Source: Tillandsia leiboldiana
Lineage: Eukaryota > Streptophyta > Magnoliopsida > Poales > Bromeliaceae
DNA: 64,000 bases
NCBI GenBank assembly: GCA_029204045.2
Contig: CM055073.1
Span: forward strand, 22,390,502 to 22,454,501
Direction: 5' to 3'
This document shows, piece after piece, positions 8,348-18,232 of the stretch. Position numbers and translations under genes: made by a program. The notes below the pieces were generated by a model, which saw only the letters and a list, made by a program, of their open reading frames with translations, searched no databases and was not told the origin of the DNA. Position 1 is the first letter of the stretch. Each line of letters opens with the position of its first letter.

Positions 8348-9276
8348 GGAAACATTGGAAACAAGACAAGGGAAAATTCACCTTTGCGCACCCAAACCCT
8401 TTGGAGTGCGTCGGTAATGGTCGAGAAGTTATATGCCTAGGTGAAGGCGTCTTGTTATAGCGATTGTTGTTCCTTGATGTAATCGTCTTGCGCGATGAAC
8501 TACCAATCTCTTTTCATTTGAAAAGTTTTGCTTTGATTTTCGGGGAGGAGCCGTTTTGGTAGTTGTTGCAAGAGGTCTTTGAGATGAGCGTTCGACTCTC
8601 GTCTTGCAATATCTTCTTATGTGCCCTGAAACACCACAACGAAAACATACCTTAGATCTTGACGATCCCAAAGAGGATGAAGTAGGTTTGTTGTCGTTGT
8701 TTGTCTTGAATTCCGGTGTCGGAGGAGGAGATACCGACTGAGGCACAAAAACTGTCTCACTCGAACTTGGACTGTTTCCAGTTTGAGTGTATCCGAGGCC
8801 GAACCTAGTTTGATTGACCAAGACCGAGAAGATCTATCCAACTTACTCCTTCCTGAAGAGAATCGCTGTAAGTCTTCTTGAGTTGAAAATGGTCTTTGTC
8901 ATTTCCAGGTTATCCTGTCGAGCCTCGTTGTAGAGCTTTGAGAAGTGGATTCGCGTTATCCACCAGGATTTGTATGTTCCTTCTCAGTTGTCTCATTGGG
9001 ACTCTTGAAGGGCCAGCATTTGCCTTGATAATGTTTCCCTTTCCACTTCAAGAGCGTGTGAGAGAGAAGTCGCTCTTTTTGCTTCTTCTTATCGGGAAGA
9101 TCATGCAATCTCCCTCTCAAACTCTTGTTTTGCTTAGCCACTTTCTTTGAGTCCCTCAAAAGTCTGTGGTAGGCTAGAGCAAAACTTCACCTTCCGAATC
9201 ATCCGATTCGTGTTGCGATTCTTTCAACAGTGGAGTTGGACAACGACTCAGATGTATTTGCCATAAAGCACAGAAG
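8348..9276 (-). pseudogene. gag: Gag remnant of element A copy 1, ends at gap
   Basis: Homologous to 28520-29518. A 130-codon open stretch (8429-8821) keeps the second zinc knuckle (CFRCGVSGHIRRYC). Further stretches match the coiled-coil part of Gag in changing frames. Many single-base indels separate them. The match runs up to the first N, at the position equal to about 29518, so the remaining Gag and the 5' LTR of this copy are not here. The indel load rises toward the gap, which fits poor consensus at a contig end as well as gene decay. Confidence 0.8.
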
Positions 9277-9376
9277 NNNNNNNNNNNNNNNNNNNNNNNN
9301 NNNNNNNNNNNNNNNNNNNNNNNNNNNNNNNNNNNNNNNNNNNNNNNNNNNNNNNNNNNNNNNNNNNNNNNNNNNN
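9277..9376. other. Assembly gap (100 N)
   Basis: Exactly 100 N, the usual placeholder for a gap of unknown size. Copia gag lies on the left and an unrelated chromovirus integrase on the right. Confidence 0.99.
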
Positions 9377-9419
9377 ACGAGGTGGTGGGTTGCATGGAGT
9401 ACCATAATCGCATAAGGAC

Positions 9420-10259
9420 AGGGACACACGCTTCGTGTCAAATTATGCGGCGCCTGCACAGGATGGGGACCAAGATGCAGTTTGCACGGCATTTCACCCG
9501 CAGCCCGGACGGCAATCGGACGAGTGATACAGATTCTCGAAGATAGCTTCGAGCTGTGTGCTAGGCCTGGGGAGGGGTGGTCGCGTTACCTACCCCTCGT
9601 GGAATTTGCTTACAATATAAGCTATCAGGCTAGTATTCAGATGGCAACGTACGAAGCCTTGTAGGACGACCGTGTCGATCGCCCATTTGCTGGGACGATT
9701 GGGAGAGCGGAAACTATTGGGGCCAGACCTCGTAGAGGAAACGGAAGCAAATGTGCGCCTTATCAGGCAGCGGTGTTGACCGCCCAGAGCCGGCAGAAAA
9801 GTTACGCGGACCAGAGGCGACGGGAGTTGGAATTTACGATAGGGGATCATGTGTGCTACGGTGTCACCGTCTAAGGGGACGAGGCGGTTCGGCATAAGAG
9901 GGAAGTTGAGCCCACGGTATGTGGGACCGTTCGAAATCTTGGAGCGCGTGGGCCCGGTGGCGTACCGGTTGGCTTTACCGCCAAATCTTGAACGGGTGCA
10001 TAACGTTTTCCACGTTTCGATGCTCCGAAGTACTTATCTGATCCGTCGCACGTCCTCGACGCCTCGGCAGTGGAACTGCGGAAGACTGAGCTTCGAAGAA
10101 ACGCCGATGCGGATCTTGGCAAGAGAAGAAAAGAACCTTCGGAACCAGACGATCCCCTACGTAAAGGTGCAATGGAGTAACCACGAGGAGCGCGAGGCGA
10201 CGTGGGAACTTGAAACGAAAATGAGAGAGTGTTACCCCGAGTTATTTAGCGAGGAGTGA
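9420..10259 (+). pseudogene. Chromovirus (element H) integrase C-terminus and chromodomain
   Basis: Broken reading frames give, in order, integrase core residues (RFVSN near 9435; TAIGRVIQILED and WSRYLPLVEFAYN at 9482-9664), then pieces matching LLGPDLVEET. A 136-codon open stretch (9849-10259) has the GPF/Y module (GKLSPRYVGPFEILERVGPVAY, residues 19-39) and a chromodomain-like end (IPYVKVQWS...ATWELE, about 85-133). This is the 3' end of a Ty3/gypsy chromovirus pol, Tekay/Del-like. At least two frameshifts and a stop break the core. Chromodomains direct integration to heterochromatin in this family. Confidence 0.85.
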
Positions 10260-10266
10260 GATTAAG

Positions 10267-10300
10267 TTTCGAGGACGAAACTCTTTTAAGAGGTGAGTGG
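10267..10300 (+). promoter_or_regulatory. Conserved pre-LTR motif and polypurine tract of element H
   Basis: TTTCGAGGACGAAACT follows the pol stop and is a familiar chromovirus sequence at this place. It is followed by a purine-rich stretch (AAGAGGTGAGTGG) that directly abuts TGTAATATCA, the start of the 3' LTR. Element G has the same motif at 20647-20681. Confidence 0.65.
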
Positions 10301-11476
10301 TGTAATATCATAGATTTTGTAACACTTAATACCTCCTACTAATAAAGTTTCCGTTTAAATGTAACTAATGTAATGGGTTTACTTAAGTCGATAATTCGAG
10401 GTGCGGGTATTTTTCTGCGATAGAGCTCGGAAAACGGAGAACGACAGTGCGATCGGATCGGATTCCGACTTACGGAACTCCTGGAAAGGGGTAGGAGGTG
10501 ATCGCAATGGCTAGGGGGTGCATCGAAATCCGCATAAGTGATTTGGCACATTTTTCCGAGGAAAAGAAAAGAGAGAATTATCTTTAAATAATTATCTTTA
10601 AAGAATTATCCCGAAGGATCTTAATTGAGGAATTAATTAATTGAGGATTAATTAATTAGGATTTTAAAATACCCGATGTAGTTTTTGTTGTACGAAAAGA
10701 TTATTTTGTATCTCATCCCGAAAGAAAGAGAGAGAAAAGGAAAAAGACGAAACCCTAACCGGAAGGAAATGAGGGGAAAGGCGAACCCTAATCGGAAGGG
10801 AACGGTGGAAAAGAAGGAGAAGGCGAAAGGACCCAAATCCTCCCGACGAACGTGCCGAAGCCGGGAGCGTGAACGGATAACCGTTTCCTACGATTAGAGG
10901 TAAACAAGATTTATTTTCGTATAGTTTCACTCGGTTTTTGGGTTTCGTTCTTTCATGGAGTTTAGGAGTAGCCGTTTGCTACCCAACGCGTCGCGCCGCG
11001 AAGCCCTAGGGCATCGCCGCGCGACCGTAATGCGCGCCGCGCGGGGACGGTGCCCGTGCGGCCGCGGCTAGAGCCGCGCGGGACCAAGCTTCCGCGTGGC
11101 CGCGCTTGGATAAACGCCGCGCGAGGCCGGTGCCCGCGCTGGCCGCGGTAAATGCCGCTTTGGCCGGTGCCCGCGCGGCCGCGGCGAGCGCCGCGCGGGG
11201 CCGGTGCTCGCGTGGCCGAGGCGAGCGCCGCGCGGACCGGTGCCCGCGCGGCCGCGGCAAGCGCCGCGCGGGGGAGCGCCCGCGCGGTCGAGTCACGTGC
11301 CGCGCGGGGCCCAAGCCCGCGCGGCCGCAGCCGCGCGGGGCCATGCCCGCACGACCGCAGCTGGTGCCGCGCAGGCGGGCGCCCACGCGGCCGCAGCTGG
11401 TGCCGCGCAGGCGGGCGCCCGCGCGGAGGCGGTGCATCGCGCGGCTGCGGTTTGTGCCGCGCGGGCTGATGCCACT
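10301..11476 (+). repeat. Partial 3' LTR of chromovirus H
   Basis: Starts TGTAATATCA after the polypurine tract and is cut at 11476 by an A-family LTR. It contains AT-rich sequence, a purine-rich stretch (about 10725-10840) and a GC-rich tandem array. Its continuation is not found elsewhere in the window. If the LTR at 11477 was inserted here, the target duplication would be CCACT, which is not seen beside the right LTR. Confidence 0.65.
10985..11466 (+). repeat. GC-rich tandem repeat, period about 36-37 bp
   Basis: Degenerate units with GGTGCCCGCGCGG near 11129, 11166, 11203 and 11239. Long ORFs on both strands here are an effect of composition and repetition (Ala/Arg/Pro-rich) and are not credible genes. 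Confidence 0.75.
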
Positions 11477-12825
11477 TGTTGGGTTATATGTAATAAGGAT
11501 CTAAATAGGGGAAAAAACACCTAGAGGGGGGTGAATAGGTGTAAACGTATAAACACTCAAAAATCGTTGCGATAAAAACCCAATGCGGAAATAAAAATAA
11601 TACGCAAGATTTTTACGTGGAAAACTCCATCACCGGAGTAAAAAACCACGGGACCGATAACACGGCAGAAATCCACTAGAATTAAAACACGTACAAGGTG
11701 ATTTACCGTACACACTTACGACTCAACCTTTTCCATACGCTCCTAGAGGATCTTCTCCGCTCGCTCCACGACGCTTCTCGAATCCACGATCTGCGCCCAA
11801 CGCCGAATCCACGGCGTCCAACGTCGAATCCACGACGTCCGACCGAATCCACGGTCTTCACCCAATAGCACCCTTCGAATCCACGAACGTGCCTCGCTCC
11901 GAATCCACGAGAGCGGTTGAACCTTGAATCCACAAGGACACGCGAATCCACGCGCCGATTTTTGGGGTAAATCGTTGTTTTTGGGTGGTGATGATCCGCC
12001 GAATACTTAGATCAAAGATAGATCGGAAATACCATCTAAGTATTCATTAGTTTGATTCAACTCAAGATGTGAGTATGAAAACCTAGAATCAAACTAATCA
12101 ATATAGATGAAGAAACATAGAGTATTCTCTAATGATTTCCTTTCTTCTCTATATGTGGATCTAGAGCCGTATATATGAAAATGACGGCTATTTTTATTTT
12201 GGCCTCTTTTGGATTAACCCTAGAAAAAGAGTCATAGGGTCTATTTATAGGTTAGAAACCCTAGGAAGGAGATAAGAATCAAAAACCTAACATTTCTGGA
12301 AATTTTACGGACGGCGATCCGGATCGGATTAGCTGTGATCCGGATCGTCGTAACGAGTCAGGCAATTCCAGAAAAACGAAGGTTCGGGATCCGGATCGAA
12401 GTGCTTGATCCGGATCGTTCATACAGTTCACCAAACATCAACGTTCGGGATCCGGATTGCGAAGCCTGATCCGGATCGTTCAAGGAAGATGGTAAACTCA
12501 GTGTTCGGGATCCGGATCAAGAGAGGCTACGATCCGGATTGAACTGGTGTATGAACGAACCACCTTCGGGATCCGGATCGAACAACCTGATCCGGATCCT
12601 GAACATGTCCCAAGTCCAGTTTTTGATTTTTATGCAATGAAAGATTCTTCCAAGTGTTTCTACACTACAAGAAGTATTCGGATCACACAAAATCTTTAGT
12701 TAAACATACCTGATCCTTTTGAATTCTTCTTTCTTGAGATTGAGTTAAATGATCCAACTTTCTTCACCTTCAATCTTCAAGACTTGAGACTTTCACGAAA
12801 CTACGCCAACTCAAATTCCGTAACA
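11477..12825 (-). repeat. Third, divergent A-family LTR
   Basis: Full-length (1349 bp) LTR with the same termini and parts: hairpin array 11778-11954, TATA box 12241-12250, palindrome array 12316-12598. It differs from the outer pair by many substitutions and by a replaced stretch near 12170-12220. It is followed by a good polypurine tract, so it is the 3' LTR of a second family member (B). Its left neighbour is chromovirus H, not LTR-D. Confidence 0.9.
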
Positions 12826-13599
12826 ATCTCCCCCTTTGGCGGTTTCGTGACAAAACACAGATCCACTAAAGAAAATTCAAAAAGATATTTTTGTTGCTAT
12901 CACCATACAACAAAAATTTACAATGGAGATCCAAAAATTTAAAAACATGAGATAAACTCCTAAAACAGACTCTAGACTTAGACATCTGTACTCTCTGCAC
13001 AAAGAAATCATTCTTGACAAAAAGAGATCGTTAGATACCTCAAGAATATTTAGCATTCAAAACCTAGTACAGAGATAGAGTTTATCTGATCATCATGACA
13101 TTTGAGAATTCAGATATGTAAGAGAATCATAGTCAAAAACCAACATATCTTCTATGCAATCAAAAACCAAATGTCATGTTAGTGAACATCAACTTGTTAG
13201 TCATATTACATGCCCAAATAGTTAGTCGAATAGTTAGTAGAGACATGCAAACAATCACAAGATGAAAACCAAAGTTGAAGTTGAAGTGATACTTACCTTG
13301 ATGTTCATACATTCACATCATTGTACCTTGATGCAGTCATCATTGTTCATCATTGTACCTTGATGTATACAAAATCACAATTTTCACAATATCATTGTTC
13401 AAGTTCTCTAAACTCTCTCCCCCTTTTTGTCACAAACAAAGCCAAAATTACCAAAACTTGAAGGAGAGTTAAAAATTTCAAAGAAAATGTTCCGAAATTT
13501 AAGAACTAGAACTAAGATTAAGTCCTAAACTGAAAAACCTGCACAAGAAAAGGTTAAAAATCTGAAGTTCCTGCATAAGAGAATTGTTAGTCAGACGAT
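12826..13599 (-). other. Polypurine tract and non-coding 3' region of copy B
   Basis: The polypurine tract is at 12826-12839 (CCAAAGGGGGAGAT on the minus strand). A second polypurine-like tract followed by the TTGTGAC context lies near 13416-13432. A short CATTGTACCTTGATG repeat occurs around 13319-13372. No credible ORF. Confidence 0.6.
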
Positions 13600-14393
13600 T
13601 CAGGCATCTGAATCTGAGTCAACCGAGGCGGAGTCTTCAGAGCTCGTGCAACCCAGCTTTTTCAAAATTCCTTTAAGCATTCCCGAGATCGTAGTACACT
13701 CTTGCTTCATCTGATGTATGTCCTTGGACATCTTTCTGAGTTCTAGAGCCATTTTATCTTGTTCTTGTTTTATGGAAGACTCTAGATTTCCCTTTTGGTC
13801 AGTTCTTCTGGAAGTTGAAGAACGTTGAGTGACGATTGACGGAGCAGTCTGACCTTCATTCCGAGGAGATCGTCTTGGCAAAAAGGGTGGATTGCTTGGC
13901 ACATTCTTTTTCATGGCTTGCTGCTTAAGTATTGAGGAAGACTTCAGTAGCTTCTTTTTCTTTAGGTAAACCTTATTTTCTTCATCAATGCCTTGTTGTA
14001 CTTCGTCAAGAAATGTGTCCCAATCTTCTTCGTCTTCTGATTCAGTGTCAATTTGAGAAATATTCCTTGGGTTCTCTTGACATGGTTCATTTATTTCAAT
14101 ACCTCGAGCTCGTCCAGGTCGTCGAGCAAGTCTTTTTCTTTTTAGGAAAATGGATGAAGAAGTCATTGGTGCTTTTCCTTTTTCCGCAGCAGTGAGCGGA
14201 GCCTTTTCCGTTGATGTTTCTGCATGGGGCTTTCCCTTTCGATGCAACAGAGGTTTGCTGTGGCGATTCTTCAAGATGTGTTTCATCATCTGATAACTCA
14301 TCCCAGTTAACTATCAGCCTTTTTAGCTCTCTTGGCAGTGTCTCTCGTATGTACCATAGCAGCAAGTAGAAAACAATCCAAAGTGATCACCAT
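13600..14393 (-). pseudogene. Third ORF of copy B, variant without transposon-protein domain
   Basis: A 233-codon open stretch (13600-14301) continues upstream in another frame to a start at 14393, so one frameshift lies near 14300-14320. The N-terminus again has 12 hydrophobic residues before MVHTR, as in 2167-3624, and the C-terminus keeps the GCTxSEDS...DSDSD tail after a coiled-coil-like segment. The central 'putative plant transposon protein' domain is absent, replaced by Lys/Ser-rich sequence with basic patches (KRKRLARRPGRAR). Either a deletion derivative or an alternative ORF type with shared ends. Confidence 0.65.
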
Positions 14394-14708
14394 TGCTAAT
14401 GGTTTCTTGAGAAAGAAATCCTGTGTGGAAACACTCAAGAACACATGAGAAAATTGTTTAATTTTCAAAGATTTGAAAAAATTGTACCCAAACAATCATA
14501 ATCATGTAGAGAGACTCAAGAATCAAATTAGTTTTGCAAAAGGACTTTTAAAAATAGATCAATTGCATGATTTTCGAAAATCCTCATTATATGCCCTAAA
14601 ACCGAAATTTTAGAAATCGAAGCCTAAAAATCCGTTAATCAGGAGAATACATAGCATATAATCAAAACTAATCTACCCAGAGTTCTTATTTCAAAAGAAA
14701 TTTGATCA

Positions 14709-14713
14709 AAAAC
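14709..14713. repeat. Target site duplication of element G, left (AAAAC)
   Basis: AAAAC precedes the LTR and is repeated at 24181-24185. The empty site is visible in copy A at 3936-3940, where a single AAAAC joins the two flanks. Confidence 0.95.
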
Positions 14714-17700
14714 TGTGAGGTCCCGGAATCCCCCGCGTAGTGTTTGCTGGTTGTTGGGCTGCTTTGGTGGCCGTTGGGAGTATTTGTTCGCTTGTCGGGC
14801 CGAGAAATGGATTTGTGGTGCAATTTGAGTTTTATTTTGCATTATTGGAGGACCCGTCGAGTGTTGGGTAGTGGTTTCGCGCGATTCAGATGTCAATTTG
14901 GACTCCCGGCGAAGTTTGGATAAAAGATTACCCCTCCGGTTTGCCTTCGGGAATTTGTTAGAGTTGCAATTTGGCAAATCGGACTTCAGAAGTGGGCCCG
15001 CGCGAGAATCGGATCAAGTTGGCTATCCGGGGGCACTCCGCATTTTTGGATCAGAATTTGGAAAAATGGACATCGTTTTTGGATGCAGCGCGCGAAATCG
15101 CTAGGAATGGACTATTTACTTGTTTGGTTTGGAGCCCGGTTGAGTTGCGCGTTTTTCGAGGCATCGCGGCGCGTTTTTCGAGGTGTGGAGCGGATCCCGA
15201 GGTGGCGCGCGGCTCGAGGCGCGTACGGAGCTGGGATGCGCGCGTCTGGCGCGCATTGGAATGCGCTCCTGCGCGGGTGACGCAGGGGCCGCCACGTGGC
15301 GGGCCCCCGTTGGCGGCCGCGCGTAAGGGGAGCGGTGCGCTCGGTGTCACGCGCCCGTGTGGCGCGTGACTGTCGCGTGCCCGCGTGGCGCGCGGGTGAC
15401 GCTGGCCGCGTGGACGGGCAGGCGTGTGCCTGCGCCGGGTGCACGCGCCTGTGTGCCTGTGGACCGCGGCTGGGGGCTCCCCCATTGGCCGGTCCACCGT
15501 GCACCCTTGAGCCGTGGACCACCCCCCTTTTTCCCTTTTTCTTCTTCTTCTTCTTCCTCCCCCGAGCGCCATTCTCTTCCTTTTTTCTTTTCTTTCTTCT
15601 TCACCGAGCGAGAGAGGGAGTGAGGAGGGAATTTTTGGGGGTTGTGGCGGTGCGCCGTGGACCTCGCGGAGCGCGCGAGGTATTCCAAACGGGTCGGTTG
15701 GGCGGTGCGACGCGTCGAGGTTGGTCCCGCACTTCTTTTTTTTCGGTGTTTTTAGCACAGTTTTGGAGCGTTCTTTTGAACAGTGTTTTAACCCTCTTGC
15801 TCTTATCTGTGTTAGGGACTGTGTTTTACTGCACCGTTTTGCGTGCGGTCCCCGATGGCGTGCACCGTTTTGCGTGCAGACTCCGTTTTGCGCGCGGGTT
15901 TTGGCACCGTGCTCCGTTTTGCGTGCAGACTCCGTTTTGCGCGCGAGTTTCGGCACCGTGCTCCGTTTTGCGTGCAGACTCCATTTTGCGTGCGGATTCT
16001 GGCACCGTGCTCCGTTTTGCGTGCAGACTCCGTTTTGCGTGCGGATTCTGGCACCGTGCTCCGTTTTGCGTGCGGACTCCGGCAGCGGACTTCGTTTTGC
16101 GTGCGGATCGCGTGGAGGCCAATTGCAAGTGTCTACGAGCAATTGGTGGCAAATCGAGGTGGGTGGCTTGTTTTCAAGATCTATGGACTGTGCTCTAATT
16201 CTATTGATATAGAATCATGCATGATAGTGATTGGACTTGGGTAGCATGCTAGAATTTGAATGTTATTATTCCTCGTTTTTATCTGTTGATCGTTTGATCT
16301 CTTCTACTTCCTACCGCCTGTTAAATATCTATTATCTTGGAACCTGACCTAGCACCCCTGTCATATGTTGCATGTGTAACCAGACCAGTAGAAAACCCTC
16401 ACTTGGGCTAGGGTTATTTATGTTTAGACATCCACACTTTATGTTTCATTCCTGGACTTAGTGTTATCCTCACCCGGGTAGTGGGCCGAGCGGTCGGGAC
16501 TTCTTTTTAGTGTGGGATGCATTTGCACTCGTGCTTGGGAGCAGAGTGGATGGAGTCTGGTAGATGTAGGGGTTCGCTTGTCTGTATCGGGAACCGTTTG
16601 GGGTAAACGGTGGACCCGAGAGATCTTGTTTTCCCCTGTTTGGGTTGTCGCCACTGTGTTAGTGGCAGCAGTTTACTAGTGTTAGCCGGACCTAGAACCC
16701 AGAACCCTTTTCGACATATACATGATTTTAGTCTACCAATGTTTTCTTCCAAACATCGAAGGGCCGCTGGAGTCTGTTCTTGTTTGATTGGACAAAGGCA
16801 TCAGCCCTTCGGGGTTTGGGTAAAAGACTTGTTTTCTAACTGTTTTCCTAAAAAGAACTAAAATCATTAAATATGGATTTCTTCTAGATCAAATGATTTT
16901 CAATAACAAATGTCACCTTTTTCTTGTAAATCTCCCCACTCGAAAGGATTCGAGTGATCCGGGTTCTAGGGGCCGTTCCGTTGTCGGGACGAAAGCCACG
17001 GGGCCGAGCCTGGAACCTGTTCTTGTTTGATAGGGTTGTAGGTGTAGGTCTCCCGGGACTTTCGGGCCCTGTTGGTGTTTTCTGCGTGTCGTACCGAGGT
17101 TATTGTGTTCCCGAACTATAAGGGATCGGGAACTTCGATAGGCGGAGCCTAGAGTCTGTTCTTGTTTGATAGGGTTCTTAGCACCGGTCTATCGGGATTC
17201 CGAACCCTTATGGTGTCGGTCTTTCCTGTGAGTTTAGTGTTCTGTTGTGGGAGCCGTCTGGCGGACGGTGGCCCCAGCTGTGTGGTTTTCCAGCCTGTGG
17301 TTGAGAGTTGGTGTTGTTGGTCGATCTTGTTGATCGTGGTTTGGACTATAGCCTGCATGAGCCATATTTGAGCTCGACAGAGATACGCGGATACTTTCCT
17401 CGGTGGGGTCGCTCCCCTCGAGAGCCACTCCGGAGTTGGGCCTGTTACTTGCTATCGCGACTTGTCGACGCCGTCCCTCTGACTGTGCCAGTTAGTGGCA
17501 GTCACGGACACCCTACGGTAGACCCGTCCTGTTGAGGATGTGCGGCAGTAGGGGGGGGCGCAGGTTTGACTGGACCCTTGAGGCAGTCAGTATAGATTTG
17601 GTGAGTTTACTGTGTGTGTTAGTAGATGCATCATGTTCCATCTGTTCCTTTTCTTAAGCATCTAGATAGAGGCATAGTAGCTGTAGAGTTACTTTTCCAG

Positions 17701-18213
17701 CCATTTCATTTCAGTATTATGTTGTTACTTATGCCTCTAGTAGACTTGGTGGGCAGACCGTCGGGCTTGTTGGCGGCACCCACTGAGAACTACTTGGGAC
17801 GTAGTTCTCACACCCGTCGTGGTGTATTTCCCACAGGGACTTCTACTCCTGTTCCTGCTGCTCCTGTTGCTGCTTCTTCTTATCGAGGTAAGGGAGTCGC
17901 GAGATAGTTCCCTACCAGTCATCGTCCAGAGAGTAGATGTACCCCCGGTCTTGTTTGAGAGTTTATGTTGAGCGACCTTGTAGTGAGGTATAGAGTTGTA
18001 TTTTATTTTACTGCTTGAGAGACTTTTGTACTTTTGGTGAGGACCTTGTGTTGTATATAGCTTTTATTTCTAGCAGCTTTACTTTCAGCTCTGATATCTG
18101 TATAGTATAGATGCTCTTTTGCAGGTTAGTCGCTTCGTCTATACGGGGCTTCTCGTATGGGCGGCGGATCTGTTGGCGAGCCCGGGTCGCAGTTTCGACC
18201 CCGGGGCGTTACA
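14714..18213 (+). repeat. 5' LTR of element G (3500 bp)
   Basis: Begins TGTGAGGTCCCGG and ends GGGGCGTTACA. It holds GC-rich sequence, a pyrimidine tract (about 15520-15605), a 49-bp tandem array, and several repeats of TTCTTGTTTGAT (near 16774, 17021 and 17158). Differences from the 3' LTR are many in the first 0.75 kb, mostly single-base indels, and very few afterwards. The terminal sequence can fold into a GGGTCG...CGACCC hairpin. Confidence 0.93.
15865..16110 (+). repeat. 49-bp tandem array in LTR of G
   Basis: CCGTTTTGCGTGCAGACTCC or variants start at 15865, 15914, 15963, 16012 and 16061, a constant period of 49 bp. Because 49 is not a multiple of three, the array is open in several frames on both strands and creates long false ORFs. 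Confidence 0.9.
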
Positions 18214-18220
18214 GATTAGG

Positions 18221-18232
18221 TGGTATCAGAGC
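18221..18232 (+). promoter_or_regulatory. Primer binding site of element G
   Basis: TGGTATCAGAGC, complementary to the 3' end of plant initiator methionine tRNA, 7 bp after the 5' LTR. Confidence 0.93.

Noticed and set aside
11464..11476. Remnant primer binding site left of the third LTR (CTGATGCCACT)
   Set aside because: Only part of the primer site matches, the adjacent bases are the GC-rich repeat of LTR-H and no gag lies next to it; probably chance.
11006..11504. Ala/Arg/Pro-rich ORFs in the GC-rich part of LTR-H
   Set aside because: Extreme GC and a 36-37-bp repeat open many frames on both strands.
15051..16142. Long ORFs on both strands over the 49-bp tandem array (also 21021-22109)
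   Set aside because: The 49-bp period makes several frames open at once; the products are repeats of the unit in all frames, with no domain and no start context, inside a non-coding LTR.
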